A stretch of DNA of 64,000 bases from Cytobacillus sp. FSL H8-0458 (GCF_038002165.1 NZ_JBBOBR010000001.1:1736001-1800000); one strand, 5' to 3'; numbered from the stretch's first letter, positions 52,203 through 60,722 are shown. Notes: a model not told the origin generated them from the sequence alone. Numbers and translations are program-made.

Positions 52203-54398
52203 ACATTTTAAAGTTACATACTGATCCTGTAAAAAGTCGATGCACAATACGGCCTCGCCGTTTATTTCAAGAGATTTGTCATCATTCTCTGACTTATCAT
52301 GATGCCATACAACATGAACACTTTTAAGCTGGCAATTAATCTCCTCAGTGAACTGCTGAAAAAATTCATAATGGACATCCTGAGTGTTTTCGGTTTGAAA
52401 CATAAACTCACTTTTAGCACTTGGCACAGGGATTTCCGGCTTGCTTATCCATTCAAGATTGATCGTTTTCTCAATAGGCAATGAAGAAGTTTTCATGTGT
52501 AATTTATCATTCATAACAAACTGGATTTCGGCAGAAATAATCCCTTTTACAAATACAGTATTAGATGGAAGAAGCGTATGGCAGCGCAGCGATTCCACAA
52601 ACCATTCCATTTTCGTAACACAGTCTGCAGGAACGCCAACTGGCAAACAATCAAATATATTAATTTCTACATTCGACTTAGCGATTAAAACGGGAACCTT
52701 TACAATGGGACCTGTGCAGCATGGTTCCGGGCAATTGCCGTGAAAAGGGAGTTCGTTATTCTCTTCCTCCATACAGGGGATAGACGACTCCTCAAGCTGG
52801 CAGGAAGTGGATTCCTCACAGACTTCATTTTTATCTGAAGACTCCAGTTCTGTTGTAAACTTTTCTATTAAGTCACTGCTTTCTGATATTGGTCTTGGAC
52901 TCGATGATGATTCAACTCCAATTTCGGATTCCTTGCCTTGCTCATTGCCGAGCAGCATAGCTGAGAATTCCTCCAGCAGCAGCGATATCTTCTGATATTT
53001 TTCATCGTCTTCTAATTCTGATTCAGTATGATGAGCTTCCTTTAACATCCGCGTAAATTCATTGAGAGAAGAAGATTCCTCGAGCATTTCCCAAATTTGA
53101 TTTTGAAAACAGGAATGTTCAGCAGCTGGTTCCTCAAGCATGCACCATGCTTTTTTCAAAAGATTTGAAAACTCTCCTGCATAGGAGGAGGATTCTTCAG
53201 AGAGGTCCAGTTCATTAGTGAAAATGCACTCAGATTCTCCATCATTCTGTTCATGATATTCGCTTTCGCATTCACCAATGAAAACAGGCTCCTCATGGAC
53301 CATTGATGATTCCTCATGTACTATGAATGATTCTTCTGGATCTAATGATGATTCCTCATGTACTATTGATGATTCTTCTGGATTTAATGATGATTCCTCA
53401 TGTACTATGAATGATTCTTCGCGAACTATTGATGATTCCTCAATCGTCTCTGCAATTAGGGAGAATACTTCATCCTGCCTCGAAAAGCTGCTTGAGGAAT
53501 CTGATGAAGATTCCTCCAATATTGAAATGAATTCTTCCTCCAAATCCAGAGGCGGATTCTGAATAAGGTCAGGTGATTCCGAAGTATGGAAATCATCATC
53601 AAGGCTTTCTTGATTCAGAACAGCATCTTCTTCTAAAAGTGAAGTAAATTGATTTTCAAGTTCAGAACTATCCATTAGCTCTGGGATTTCAGCATCACTA
53701 TCGTCTTGATCCAGTATGGGTTCTAAGACATCCTGTAGTTCAGCAGTAAATTCATTCACAAGTTCTTCTAATAATTCCGCAGGTTTTCCTGAATTTATAT
53801 CTTCATTAAGATTGTGCGAAGTTTCTTCCCGGATAGCTGGAACATCAGGCGCAGTTTCCGTTTTAGAATTTTTAGTTGGGTTAGGCTCTAAGTTTTTTTC
53901 CGGTTCAACTCCATTCACTTTTCTATGAACTTCATGCTTTTCTGTTTTATATGACTGACTGTTTGAATATTTGCTTGGTAAAGAAGGAGACCAGCTGAGC
54001 ATAGGAGAAAAGGGTGAAAGCATTTTTTTTAAGCTGTCGGGAATCCTTGCACTTGTTCTTTTTACAACATTATTTTTCTCTTTCTCGGGGAAAGATTGTA
54101 ATTCTATAAGCTTTGGTTCAGCCATTTCTGTCTGTTCCTTTTTTAATCTCTTTACCTGCATAGCTTCCGTTTTGGGAGGCGGTAAAATAAATGGAATTCT
54201 GCGGGCTTTGGGAGTATAAATCGACTGTTTCCTCTTCCCTTGGTTTGATGCAGGCCTGGAATCTTCAGATTTCTTTTCTTGCGTGCTGCTGCTTTTTGTT
54301 TCTTCCCCTGAAAAAAAGTACTGCTGCTGTTCGGGAGGCTTTTCACTTATAGTATAGGTATTGTAAATTTGATTATATGCTTTTCTCATATCACTCAT
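52200..54398 (-). CDS. Large acidic repeat protein with C-terminal SPOCS-like domain
   Basis: A 732-residue protein I cannot name. Residues 1-185 are basic, Ser/Pro/Gln-rich and disordered-looking. Residues 190-555 are very acidic and Ser-rich: seven tandem heptads of the EESSIVH type (about residues 320-370) and many copies of an EEF-x-x-x-LEE-like helix (ELENQFTSLLEED, EEEFISILEESS, NEFTRMLKEAH, EEFSAMLLG). Residues 556-732 follow the paralogues here (VKVPVLIAKSNVEINIF, SLRCHTLLPSNTVFVKGI). It may be a multivalent scaffold of the spore surface. The start ATG 54398 has no Shine-Dalgarno, but a small upstream frame ends 2 nt before it. Confidence 0.75.
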   Translation of the reverse strand: MSDMRKAYNQIYNTYTISEKPPEQQQYFFSGEETKSSSTQEKKSEDSRPASNQGKRKQSIYTPKARRIPFILPPPKTEAMQVKRLKKEQTEMAEPKLIELQSFPEKEKNNVVKRTSARIPDSLKKMLSPFSPMLSWSPSLPSKYSNSQSYKTEKHEVHRKVNGVEPEKNLEPNPTKNSKTETAPDVPAIREETSHNLNEDINSGKPAELLEELVNEFTAELQDVLEPILDQDDSDAEIPELMDSSELENQFTSLLEEDAVLNQESLDDDFHTSESPDLIQNPPLDLEEEFISILEESSSDSSSSFSRQDEVFSLIAETIEESSIVREESFIVHEESSLNPEESSIVHEESSLDPEESFIVHEESSMVHEEPVFIGECESEYHEQNDGESECIFTNELDLSEESSSYAGEFSNLLKKAWCMLEEPAAEHSCFQNQIWEMLEESSSLNEFTRMLKEAHHTESELEDDEKYQKISLLLEEFSAMLLGNEQGKESEIGVESSSSPRPISESSDLIEKFTTELESSDKNEVCEESTSCQLEESSIPCMEEENNELPFHGNCPEPCCTGPIVKVPVLIAKSNVEINIFDCLPVGVPADCVTKMEWFVESLRCHTLLPSNTVFVKGIISAEIQFVMNDKLHMKTSSLPIEKTINLEWISKPEIPVPSAKSEFMFQTENTQDVHYEFFQQFTEEINCQLKSVHVVWHHDKSENDDKSLEINGEAVLCIDFLQDQYVTLKC

Positions 54399-54400
54399 AA

Positions 54401-54430
54401 TCACAGGAAGGTGATGCTTTCCTGAAGCAT
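54401..54430 (-). CDS. Possible 9-residue leader frame before the acidic repeat gene
   Basis: ATG 54430 has a very strong AAGGAGGGGG 10 nt upstream (54450-54441), and the frame ends with TGA at 54403-54401, two bases before the ATG of the long gene. Since the long gene has no ribosome binding site of its own, termination-reinitiation is a simple explanation. A frameshift near the start is the other one. Confidence 0.4.
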   Translation of the reverse strand: MLQESITFL

Positions 54431-54477
54431 CCTCTCCAATCCCCCTCCTTACCTTTAAAATAATTCTCTTATGCTAG

Positions 54478-55263
54478 TTAGTCACAATGATGGAAACAGT
54501 CATGATCATCATTGGTTGTAGATGATACCCGGATTTGCTGTTTTTGAAGGACTTTAATGGTTATATCCACAACCATCTTTTCTTCTATTTTTGTAAAATA
54601 TCCTTCATCGAGTGGACCTCCGCCTTTTGGAAGGGGCTGGCGGTCAATTGCTTCATCCCATTCAATTATTTTGCTGCACACCAGCTCGCAAAATGGCAAT
54701 TCGTTATAATGTTGTATGCTTTCCTGATGGAATTGTGAAAGATCTTTTGTTTGCAATTCATCCTTTTCAGGGTATCCAGTCGGAAGCGGCTTTGATATTA
54801 AAAAATCAAATTCATTTCTATGATTGGTTTCAGGCATAACAGGACATGTTAAAAACTTTTTTACCTCTGTTACACATTGAAAGGGTACATCAACAGTATA
54901 GGAATGTATTTCTGAAGCGACTGTTTTCGCAGTATGCATTTCAATATCAGGGCATGGAGCTGCATACTGGATATTTTTGCGGACAAAACCTTTTATAAAC
55001 AGTTTGTTGGTTGGCAGCAAAAGTCTGCATTGTGTTAATTTAACTGATTTTTTAATATCTTTAATCTCCAAAACAGGTTCGGGAAATGTAATTAAGGCAT
55101 CAATATTAATCTGCAGGCATAGTTCGGCCAATACAACAGGCACCTTTGTGACTATTTTTCCAATACTGACATGGGGATGGTGCTCTATGTGGCTTTCACA
55201 TTCACAATTCCGGGTTTCAGCAACGCATTCATTCGTATGTTTATCTTTTTTGGGTTCAGACAT
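54478..55263 (-). CDS. CsxC/SPOCS-like spore-surface protein
   Basis: A 261-residue protein, strongly similar to the one at 55528. The N-terminus is rich in Cys, Glu and His (NECVAETRNCECESHIEHHP). Then come VTKVPVVLAELCLQINIDAL, FPEPVLEIKDIKKSVKLTQC, LFIKGFVRKNIQYAAPCPD and VDVPFQCVTEVKKFL. The late segment PFCELVCSKIIEWDEAIDRQ is shared with the paralogue. ATG 55263 follows AGGAGG by 7 nt. A sigma-K-like promoter precedes it. It is probably an exosporium or coat building block. Confidence 0.78.
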   Translation of the reverse strand: MSEPKKDKHTNECVAETRNCECESHIEHHPHVSIGKIVTKVPVVLAELCLQINIDALITFPEPVLEIKDIKKSVKLTQCRLLLPTNKLFIKGFVRKNIQYAAPCPDIEMHTAKTVASEIHSYTVDVPFQCVTEVKKFLTCPVMPETNHRNEFDFLISKPLPTGYPEKDELQTKDLSQFHQESIQHYNELPFCELVCSKIIEWDEAIDRQPLPKGGGPLDEGYFTKIEEKMVVDITIKVLQKQQIRVSSTTNDDHDCFHHCD

Positions 55264-55291
55264 AATGGGCCCTCCTGAAGTCAAGATATTG

Positions 55292-55318
55292 CATCCTATG
55301 CATGATAAACGTCTATGT
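55292..55318 (-). promoter_or_regulatory. Sigma-K-like promoter for the 54478 gene
   Basis: On the minus strand AC (55318-55317), 16 bp and CATAGGATG (55300-55292) match the consensus with one difference. The decamer TGCATAGGAT is shared with the promoter of the 55528 paralogue. Confidence 0.6.
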
Positions 55319-55455
55319 TTGGGCTTTTACCCAAAGTTCTGAATGCATTAGTAAAAAGTGAATAAAAATTTTAGATATTAAGTCAAGAATTTTATGGGAA
55401 ATGACATTGTCAGAAAAAATAAATTTGCATATACATACCAGTAAGGCATGATATA

Positions 55456-55505
55456 AATAAAAAAAGACAATAGAAGGAATCTGCTGGGATTCCTCCTATT
55501 GTCTT
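55456..55505 (-). terminator. Strong terminator after the 55528 gene
   Basis: On the minus strand GACAATAGGAGGAATCCC and its near-perfect complement form a long stem around AGCAG, followed by a run of seven T. It makes the 55528 and 54478 genes separate transcripts. Confidence 0.9.
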
Positions 55506-55527
55506 GCTTACTGACTGAGGTAATTAA

Positions 55528-56325
55528 TCAGCCATTATTATTATTATTATTAGCAACACCAGGAGTAGGAGTAATAGCAGTAATGGCTACCTGACGGTTC
55601 TGTAGAATCTTAACGGTGAATTGGAGAAACATTTTTTCAACTGCATTCTGGAAAGTACCTTCTTCAAATGGAGCATTTCCGGATAGTGGTCTGCGATCGA
55701 TTGCTTCGTCCCACTCAACGATATCACTTCGTAACAGCTCACAATATGGCATCTGATTATAGTGCTGAGTACTTACTTGATGGAATTGAGATAGATCACT
55801 TGAAAGCAGATGGTCTTTTTCCGGATACCCTTTACCTAACTCTTGTTCCCGGAAAAAGTCAAATTCTGCGCGGGAATTAAATTGCGGCCTTTGTGGAAGT
55901 GTAAGAAAATCTGTATCTGCAATTCTCGACACACATTCAAAAGGAATATCAGTTGTAAAAGATCTCATTTCGGATAAAACACCACACTCTGAACTCTTTG
56001 GACAAGGTGTAGCATACTGAATATTTTTACGCACAAATCCTTTAATAAATAAACTTAATCCTGTTTCAAAAGCGAATGTTGATGGGATAAGCAGTTTGCA
56101 TTGCACAATCTTTACTCTCTTTTTAATATCTTTTATTTCCAAAACAGGTTCTGGGAAATGAATTGTCGCAGACAGGTTTGTTCTAATAGTTAATTCGGCA
56201 AGGGTAACAGGCACTCTTATAATTGTTTCACCTGCTGGTACTGTAATAGGATCTACTGTTACATATTCACATTCTCCCACTGAAGCTGTCTCACTTGTTT
56301 TAAAACAATTTTTCTCTTTATCCAT
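55528..56325 (-). CDS. CsxC/SPOCS-like spore-surface protein
   Basis: A 265-residue paralogue of the gene at 54478. It shares IIRVPVTLAELTIRTNLSAT, FPEPVLEIKDIKKRVKIVQC, LFIKGFVRKNIQYATPCPKS and MPYCELLRSDIVEWDEAIDR. The C-terminus ends in a short asparagine run before the stop. GGGAGGA lies 8 nt ahead of the ATG. The -10 box CATAGGATA (56367-56359 on the minus strand) is an exact sigma-K -10. It is likely a self-assembling spore-surface protein; no function is proven here. Confidence 0.78.
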   Translation of the reverse strand: MDKEKNCFKTSETASVGECEYVTVDPITVPAGETIIRVPVTLAELTIRTNLSATIHFPEPVLEIKDIKKRVKIVQCKLLIPSTFAFETGLSLFIKGFVRKNIQYATPCPKSSECGVLSEMRSFTTDIPFECVSRIADTDFLTLPQRPQFNSRAEFDFFREQELGKGYPEKDHLLSSDLSQFHQVSTQHYNQMPYCELLRSDIVEWDEAIDRRPLSGNAPFEEGTFQNAVEKMFLQFTVKILQNRQVAITAITPTPGVANNNNNNG

Positions 56326-56358
56326 TTTAACTTCCTCCCTTTGAATGTAGGTTCAAGT

Positions 56359-56367
56359 TATCCTATG
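56359..56367 (-). promoter_or_regulatory. Sigma-K-type -10 box of the 55528 gene
   Basis: CATAGGATA on the minus strand matches CATANNNTA exactly, 34 bp before the start. The -35 AC is not at the ideal distance. No other element was recognised in the gap 56326-56505. Confidence 0.5.
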
Positions 56368-56505
56368 CATTTCACTAGTCAATTGCAGTAGGACATACGT
56401 GGAATTTCTCTTCATTTCTTAGGCATTCACCAAAAAAATTGATGAAGTACGGGCACAACTGGACTGGTGCCTAGCATAAGATTCAAAAGGAGGAGTGAGG
56501 GAAAA

Positions 56506-57693
56506 ATGGATAGACAAAATTTTCTTGCCGTTGATATCGGGAACAGCTGGTATAAAGCCTTGGCTTCAGATAGCGGAAAGGTAACTGAGTACCAGCTTCC
56601 TAATGCGATTGCCCTTTTTGATGATGAGTTTTATGAAGTACCTTACGAAGATGAAGATGTTATTTTTGAAGAGAACCTGATTGTTGAAGTGAAAAGCCAG
56701 GCTATAAAGGATCGAAGAGAAATCTTTTATATTGGAAAAGGAGCCGCCAAACAAAAGGACGTTAGTTTGACAGCCTTTAATAATCAAAAGGTGGATGAAG
56801 ACAGGACATATCTTCTTCTTTTTGGCTTGGCAGGTTATCATGCAGCACTCCAGCAGATTGATGAAGATGAAGTCTCCTATACCATAGACCAATTGGCTGT
56901 TTCTTTGCCGACAACACAATATAAAGAAAGAAAATCAAAGTTAAAAGAACGCTTGATTGGTACCCATACAATTCTCTTTCATAAGGTACCAGGTCTGTCA
57001 GAACCAAAGGAGCTTACAGTAAAGATTCATATTGAAGACGTGATTGTTGGAGCAGAGGGTGCTTGTGCATACCTTGGGTTAACCCGGGATCAGAATACTT
57101 TAGAGGTTAAAAACGGAGAGCTTGTCAAGGAGACTAAAAAAGGTGTAATTATTGGTGACCTGGGAGGAGACTCTGTAGATTTTGTCGGTATTAAGAACAA
57201 CAAACCGGTTGCGTCTGTAGAAGGAGAGTCCTTTGGAATAAATCAATTTCTGGATCACATAATCCAAAAGGTCAGTAAAAATGAATTATATCGGTTCGAC
57301 TCAAGAGCAGAGCTTGAAGAAAAGCTTGCAGCAGGGCAGTCTGAATGGTATGTAGAGCCGTTTGCCGGGGTGAAAAAGGATATTAGCAAGTATATTATCC
57401 CGCAGCTCAAATCAATGGCATTCAAATATCTGGAGCACTTTGACAGGGTGAGAAGCAGTTCAGGAGAAATTAAAGGTGCGGTCCGATATATAGCAGTTGG
57501 GGGAGCAGCTAAACTGGCACAAAAGCAGATATTGGAAGCAGCTGTAAAGTGGTCTGAAAGAGGGAGACCGATTGAACTGGTGTTTCCTGAGGATATGGAG
57601 AAGCTGAACGTTTTAGGGTTAATGATTCTCGCAAAAATGAACCATATAAAAAAAGAAAAAGGAAATAGCCACGCCATTTCCGTTAAAGGTTAG
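56506..57693 (+). CDS. ParM-like actin ATPase (Alp family)
   Basis: A 395-residue actin-fold ATPase of the ParM/StbA/Alp type. The phosphate-1 loop is FLAVDIGNSWYKALA (residues 6-20), phosphate-2 is GVIIGDLGGDSVDFVG (213-228), and the adenosine motif is YIAVGGAAKLA (328-338). Such proteins form filaments that move plasmids when joined by ParR. Here the gene is chromosomal, inside a spore-surface locus. AGGAGGAG lies ahead of ATG 56506; the frame is open from 56467, but that part contains the ribosome binding site. The partner gene follows 2 nt later. Confidence 0.9.
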   Translation: MDRQNFLAVDIGNSWYKALASDSGKVTEYQLPNAIALFDDEFYEVPYEDEDVIFEENLIVEVKSQAIKDRREIFYIGKGAAKQKDVSLTAFNNQKVDEDRTYLLLFGLAGYHAALQQIDEDEVSYTIDQLAVSLPTTQYKERKSKLKERLIGTHTILFHKVPGLSEPKELTVKIHIEDVIVGAEGACAYLGLTRDQNTLEVKNGELVKETKKGVIIGDLGGDSVDFVGIKNNKPVASVEGESFGINQFLDHIIQKVSKNELYRFDSRAELEEKLAAGQSEWYVEPFAGVKKDISKYIIPQLKSMAFKYLEHFDRVRSSSGEIKGAVRYIAVGGAAKLAQKQILEAAVKWSERGRPIELVFPEDMEKLNVLGLMILAKMNHIKKEKGNSHAISVKG

Positions 57694-57695
57694 GG

Positions 57696-58073
57696 ATGAA
57701 AGTTATGTCCAAAACATACGCGGATCATTTCAATAAGACAGCAATAACGATTACTGATTCTTTTATTGATGTAAAGACGGGCAACAGCATTCCGATATCC
57801 CCAAAAGTTAATGAACAGATTCAATACCATACAAAAAATCAAACGTTGAATCACTTTATTTTATCGGCTCTTCACAGTTACTTGCACCCTAGAATACCAG
57901 CTTCAGAGGGCAATGATTTAATTTTACAGGAGCTGACAGAACTCAAGAAACTCATAAAAGGCGGCAGGATTGCATCTGTCGCAGCTGCAAAACCAGATAC
58001 TACCTTTCAAAAAGAAAATGCTGCTGTGGATTTAGACGAGGTGGAAGACGTCCTTGAAGCATTTGGGGGCTAA
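57696..58073 (+). CDS. Probable ParR-like adaptor of the actin-like protein
   Basis: A 125-residue protein encoded 2 nt after the ParM-like gene. Residues about 33-65 (ISPKVNEQIQYHTKNQTLNH, then FILSALHSYL) resemble a ribbon-helix-helix DNA-binding dimer. A linker follows, and then an acidic C-terminal segment (VDLDEVEDVLEAFGG) like the filament-capping tail of ParR. I do not see close similarity to a named family, so the assignment rests on size, layout and position. It is followed by a terminator, so the pair is one unit. Confidence 0.6.
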   Translation: MKVMSKTYADHFNKTAITITDSFIDVKTGNSIPISPKVNEQIQYHTKNQTLNHFILSALHSYLHPRIPASEGNDLILQELTELKKLIKGGRIASVAAAKPDTTFQKENAAVDLDEVEDVLEAFGG

Positions 58074-58077
58074 CACT

Positions 58078-58112
58078 CAAAAAGGTGCACCGTTAAGGTA
58101 CACCTTTTTATT
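58078..58112 (+). terminator. Terminator after the ParM/ParR-like pair
   Basis: AAAAAGGTGCACC and GGTACACCTTTTT form a stem with one mismatch around GTTAA. Confidence 0.88.
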
Positions 58113-58155
58113 ATGAGACTTTTACTATTCCAGCCTTTCAAAAATGGGTCAGCAA

Positions 58156-58770
58156 TTACAGGCAGACAGCCGGCAGACAGGTAACGGCACAGAAACAGGA
58201 AAGATCAACATTGATGCAAATGCCAGTAGGAATTAAATCTTCTACATTTTCACAATCAATTTGGCTGCAAGGCGAACAAAAATCTTTGGATACACTCTTG
58301 AAAGGATCTTTTGAAGATTTACAATGTTTGAAAGCTAATAGCTCTAATACAGCGCATTTTCCATCAAAATCTTTGATTCTGAAAATAAAAGAAGTTATGC
58401 AGGCGAACTTTTTCTCCTTAGAATGATGGGAAAAAGTTGTTACTCCAGTTGCTTTAAACGGCTCGCAGCCTCCACAATACAAGATAAATGGAATTGTATT
58501 CTTCTTTGGTTTTTTAGAACTCACTAAAAGCTCATCAATGGAATGGCTGCATGATGTTTTGCATTCGTCTTCTTTTTTGACCTTTTTCTGCGCTTTAAAG
58601 ATGGCCTCCAAAACTTCCTCTACACAATTTTCGTGATGTTTGTGATGATGTTTTTTCTCTTCATACTCATCTTTCTTAGGCCAATGGCAATCACATTCAA
58701 AATCATGACTTTCGCATACGTCATGATGTTTTTCGTAATCCTTATGTTTTCTCTTGCCGCACATACCCAC
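58156..58770 (-). CDS. Spore coat/exosporium protein of the CotY/CotZ (ExsY) family
   Basis: A 204-residue cysteine-rich protein. The first 50 residues are very rich in His, Lys and Cys. The family body starts ENCVEEVLEAIFKAQKKV, followed by CKTSCSHSIDELL, NTIPFILYCGGCEPFKATGV and a cysteine-rich end (FCSPCSQIDCENVEDLIPTG, CFCAVTCLPAVC). CotY, CotZ and ExsY crosslink into the crystalline crust or exosporium basal layer. The start GTG 58770 follows AAGGGGAG; an ATG two codons later is an alternative. No clear terminator follows on the minus strand. Confidence 0.9.
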   Translation of the reverse strand: MGMCGKRKHKDYEKHHDVCESHDFECDCHWPKKDEYEEKKHHHKHHENCVEEVLEAIFKAQKKVKKEDECKTSCSHSIDELLVSSKKPKKNTIPFILYCGGCEPFKATGVTTFSHHSKEKKFACITSFIFRIKDFDGKCAVLELLAFKHCKSSKDPFKSVSKDFCSPCSQIDCENVEDLIPTGICINVDLSCFCAVTCLPAVCL

Positions 58771-58949
58771 GATTATCCCACTCCCCTTAAATTTCGTTCA
58801 CCATTAGCATACGGCTCAGCCTGTTTTTTCGAGTGAGAATCTCGCCTATTAAAAGTGAAAAAATTTATTTTTTTGATTTACATAAATAGTAAGCTGCACA
58901 AATCCTCCCAAAATGATTGCAGAGAGGAATGGTTTTTTAAAGGAGGGAC

Positions 58950-59875
58950 ATTGTAGAAAAGCCAATATTTTTTAATCCAGTATTTCTGGAAAGGATCTGG
59001 GGAGGTGCAGCGCTAAAAAAATTTTTGGCTATCATATTCCGTCTGAGAAGACTGATCAATACTGGGCTATTTCCGGACATGCCAACGGTAAAACCACTGT
59101 TTTATCGGGGGGATTTCAAGGGAAGAAGCTTAATGAACTTTGCTGGGATATTCGAGACTTATTTGGAAGTCACACTGCTCCGTCTTTTCCAATGCTTTTC
59201 AAATTACATGATGCCAATTCAGATTTATCCGTACAGGTTCACCAGGATGATGAGTACGTATAAATGAATGAATGCTGTTATGTTCTGGACTGTAAAGATG
59301 ATGGTTAAATAATCTTAAGCCATAACGCAAAATCAAAGGAGGTGCTGAGGCGGTTAATCAAAAAAGGGGAGTGGGATAAACTGCTCAATAAAATCCCCAT
59401 ACAGAAGGGTGATTTTATTTATGTTCCAAGCGGGACCATTCATGCATTAAAAAAAGGGACATTTATCCTTGAGATTCAGCAAAGTTCGGATACTACATTT
59501 AGGTTATACGATTATGACCGAATGGACGATAAAGGAAAGAAGCGCGATCTTCATCAGAGACAAGCTATTGAAGTTGCATCTGTTCCTCATGATTTGCCAA
59601 GTATACAGCCTGAGTCAGTAAAAAAGGGCAGAAACCGATTCATCATGTTTTTGCAATCAGATCACTTTTCGTTTTACAAATGGGAAATAGAAGAGAAAGT
59701 TGAAATGAAAAAAGAAGCACCATTTTTGCTGGTAAGTGTTATTAATGGAAGTAGGACTTTGAGAGTGAAAGACTAACTATTTCATGTAAATAAAGGAGAT
59801 CACTTTATTCTGTCTGCGGCTTTGTCGAAATTCTCACTAGACGGTAAATTCGACGCTATCGTTTCTCATCCTTAA
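58950..59875 (+). pseudogene. manA: Decayed mannose-6-phosphate isomerase
   Basis: The remains of a type I ManA of about 310 residues, in at least three frame blocks. Block 1 (58950 to about 59015) reads IFFNPVFLERIWGGAALKKF; a missing base in the A7-T5 run then shifts the frame. Block 2 (about 59018-59265) reads YHIPSEKTDQYWAISGHANG on to LSVQVHQDDEYV and a TAA. After a damaged stretch, NAKSKEVLRRLIKKGEW and KGDFIYVPSGTIHALKKGT lead to a TAA at 59774-59776, then NKGDHFILSAALSKFSL to the natural end. A ribosome binding site AGGAGG remains, but there is no start ATG. It cannot make an active enzyme. Confidence 0.88.
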
Positions 59876-59893
59876 TGTATATTTTGCAGAAAT

Positions 59894-59926
59894 CTAAAAA
59901 AAGCAAGCCCTCATTGGCTTGCTTCA
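59894..59926 (-). terminator. Terminator of the hemolysin III-type gene
   Basis: On the minus strand AAGCAAGCC and GGCTTGCTT form a perfect stem around AATGAG, followed by TTTTT. Confidence 0.9.
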
Positions 59927-59931
59927 TCTTT

Positions 59932-60579
59932 TTAGATAACATACATAAACACACAAAGAAAATGAGCCATGCTTCCCATCATAATGAAAATGTGAAAAAT
60001 CTCATGAAAACCCATATGATTGAATTCAAGGAATTTAGGCTTAACAGCATAAATCACTCCGCCAATCGTATAAAGGATGCCTCCAAGCAAAAGAAGCAGA
60101 ACGCCTGCTGAGCTTAATGATTCAGAAAGAGGAGAAAAGGCGAAAACGATAATCCATCCCATTGCAATATATAACGCTGTTGAAAGCCAGCGCGGGCAGT
60201 TGAACCAGATCATTTTAAACAGAATGCCTGATAAAGCAACAGCTGTAACAATTCCAAATAGAATCCAGCCGGTCACACCATTTAAGGTGATGAGGCAAAA
60301 AGGGGTATACGAACCTGCAATCAATACATAAATCATAGAATGATCAAGCTTTCTTAAAAATGCAATGACCTTATCCTTGGCGATGACCATATGATAGGTA
60401 GCTGATGCTGAATAAAGAAGCATCAAACTGATTCCAAAAATAGCAACAGCCGTAATGGCAATCGGTGAAGAGGCTGTCAGTGAAGCTTTGATTACCATGG
60501 CAAGCAATCCGGCAAAGGATAAAATGGCTCCTGCTAAATGGGTTAGTCCGTTGATGGGCTCCCGGATGTACGAATTCAT
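59932..60579 (-). CDS. Hemolysin III / PAQR-family membrane protein
   Basis: A 215-residue protein with seven membrane segments. PAQR-family features are EPINGLTHLAGAILSFAGL, SATYHMVIAKDKVIAFLRKL with a conserved Ser and His, DHSMIYVLIAGSYTPFC, and the C-terminal FHEIFHIFIMMGSMAHF with the His-x-x-x-His zinc site. Bacterial members have been linked to membrane homeostasis; the hemolysin name is historic. AGGAGGAGA lies ahead of the ATG. It is monocistronic. Confidence 0.92.
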   Translation of the reverse strand: MNSYIREPINGLTHLAGAILSFAGLLAMVIKASLTASSPIAITAVAIFGISLMLLYSASATYHMVIAKDKVIAFLRKLDHSMIYVLIAGSYTPFCLITLNGVTGWILFGIVTAVALSGILFKMIWFNCPRWLSTALYIAMGWIIVFAFSPLSESLSSAGVLLLLLGGILYTIGGVIYAVKPKFLEFNHMGFHEIFHIFIMMGSMAHFLCVFMYVI

Positions 60580-60722
60580 AATATCTCCTCCTAATGTTCT
60601 TATATGTAGTTTCTATTACTACTTATAATAATATATACAAAACACCATGTAGTCAATATTTACAATCTGCTTTTTTTTAAGTAGAATTTATATAACGATA
60701 AATGAGGGGTTTGAGGGATGTT

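Noticed and set aside
53278-53562. Plus-strand frame made of DDSS repeats
   Set aside because: It is the complement of the EESS-type heptads in the acidic repeat gene. Periodic repeats open several frames, and it lacks a Shine-Dalgarno.
59025-59267. Separate 80-residue gene
   Set aside because: It is a shifted reading of the decayed manA; the true frame gives ManA sequence.
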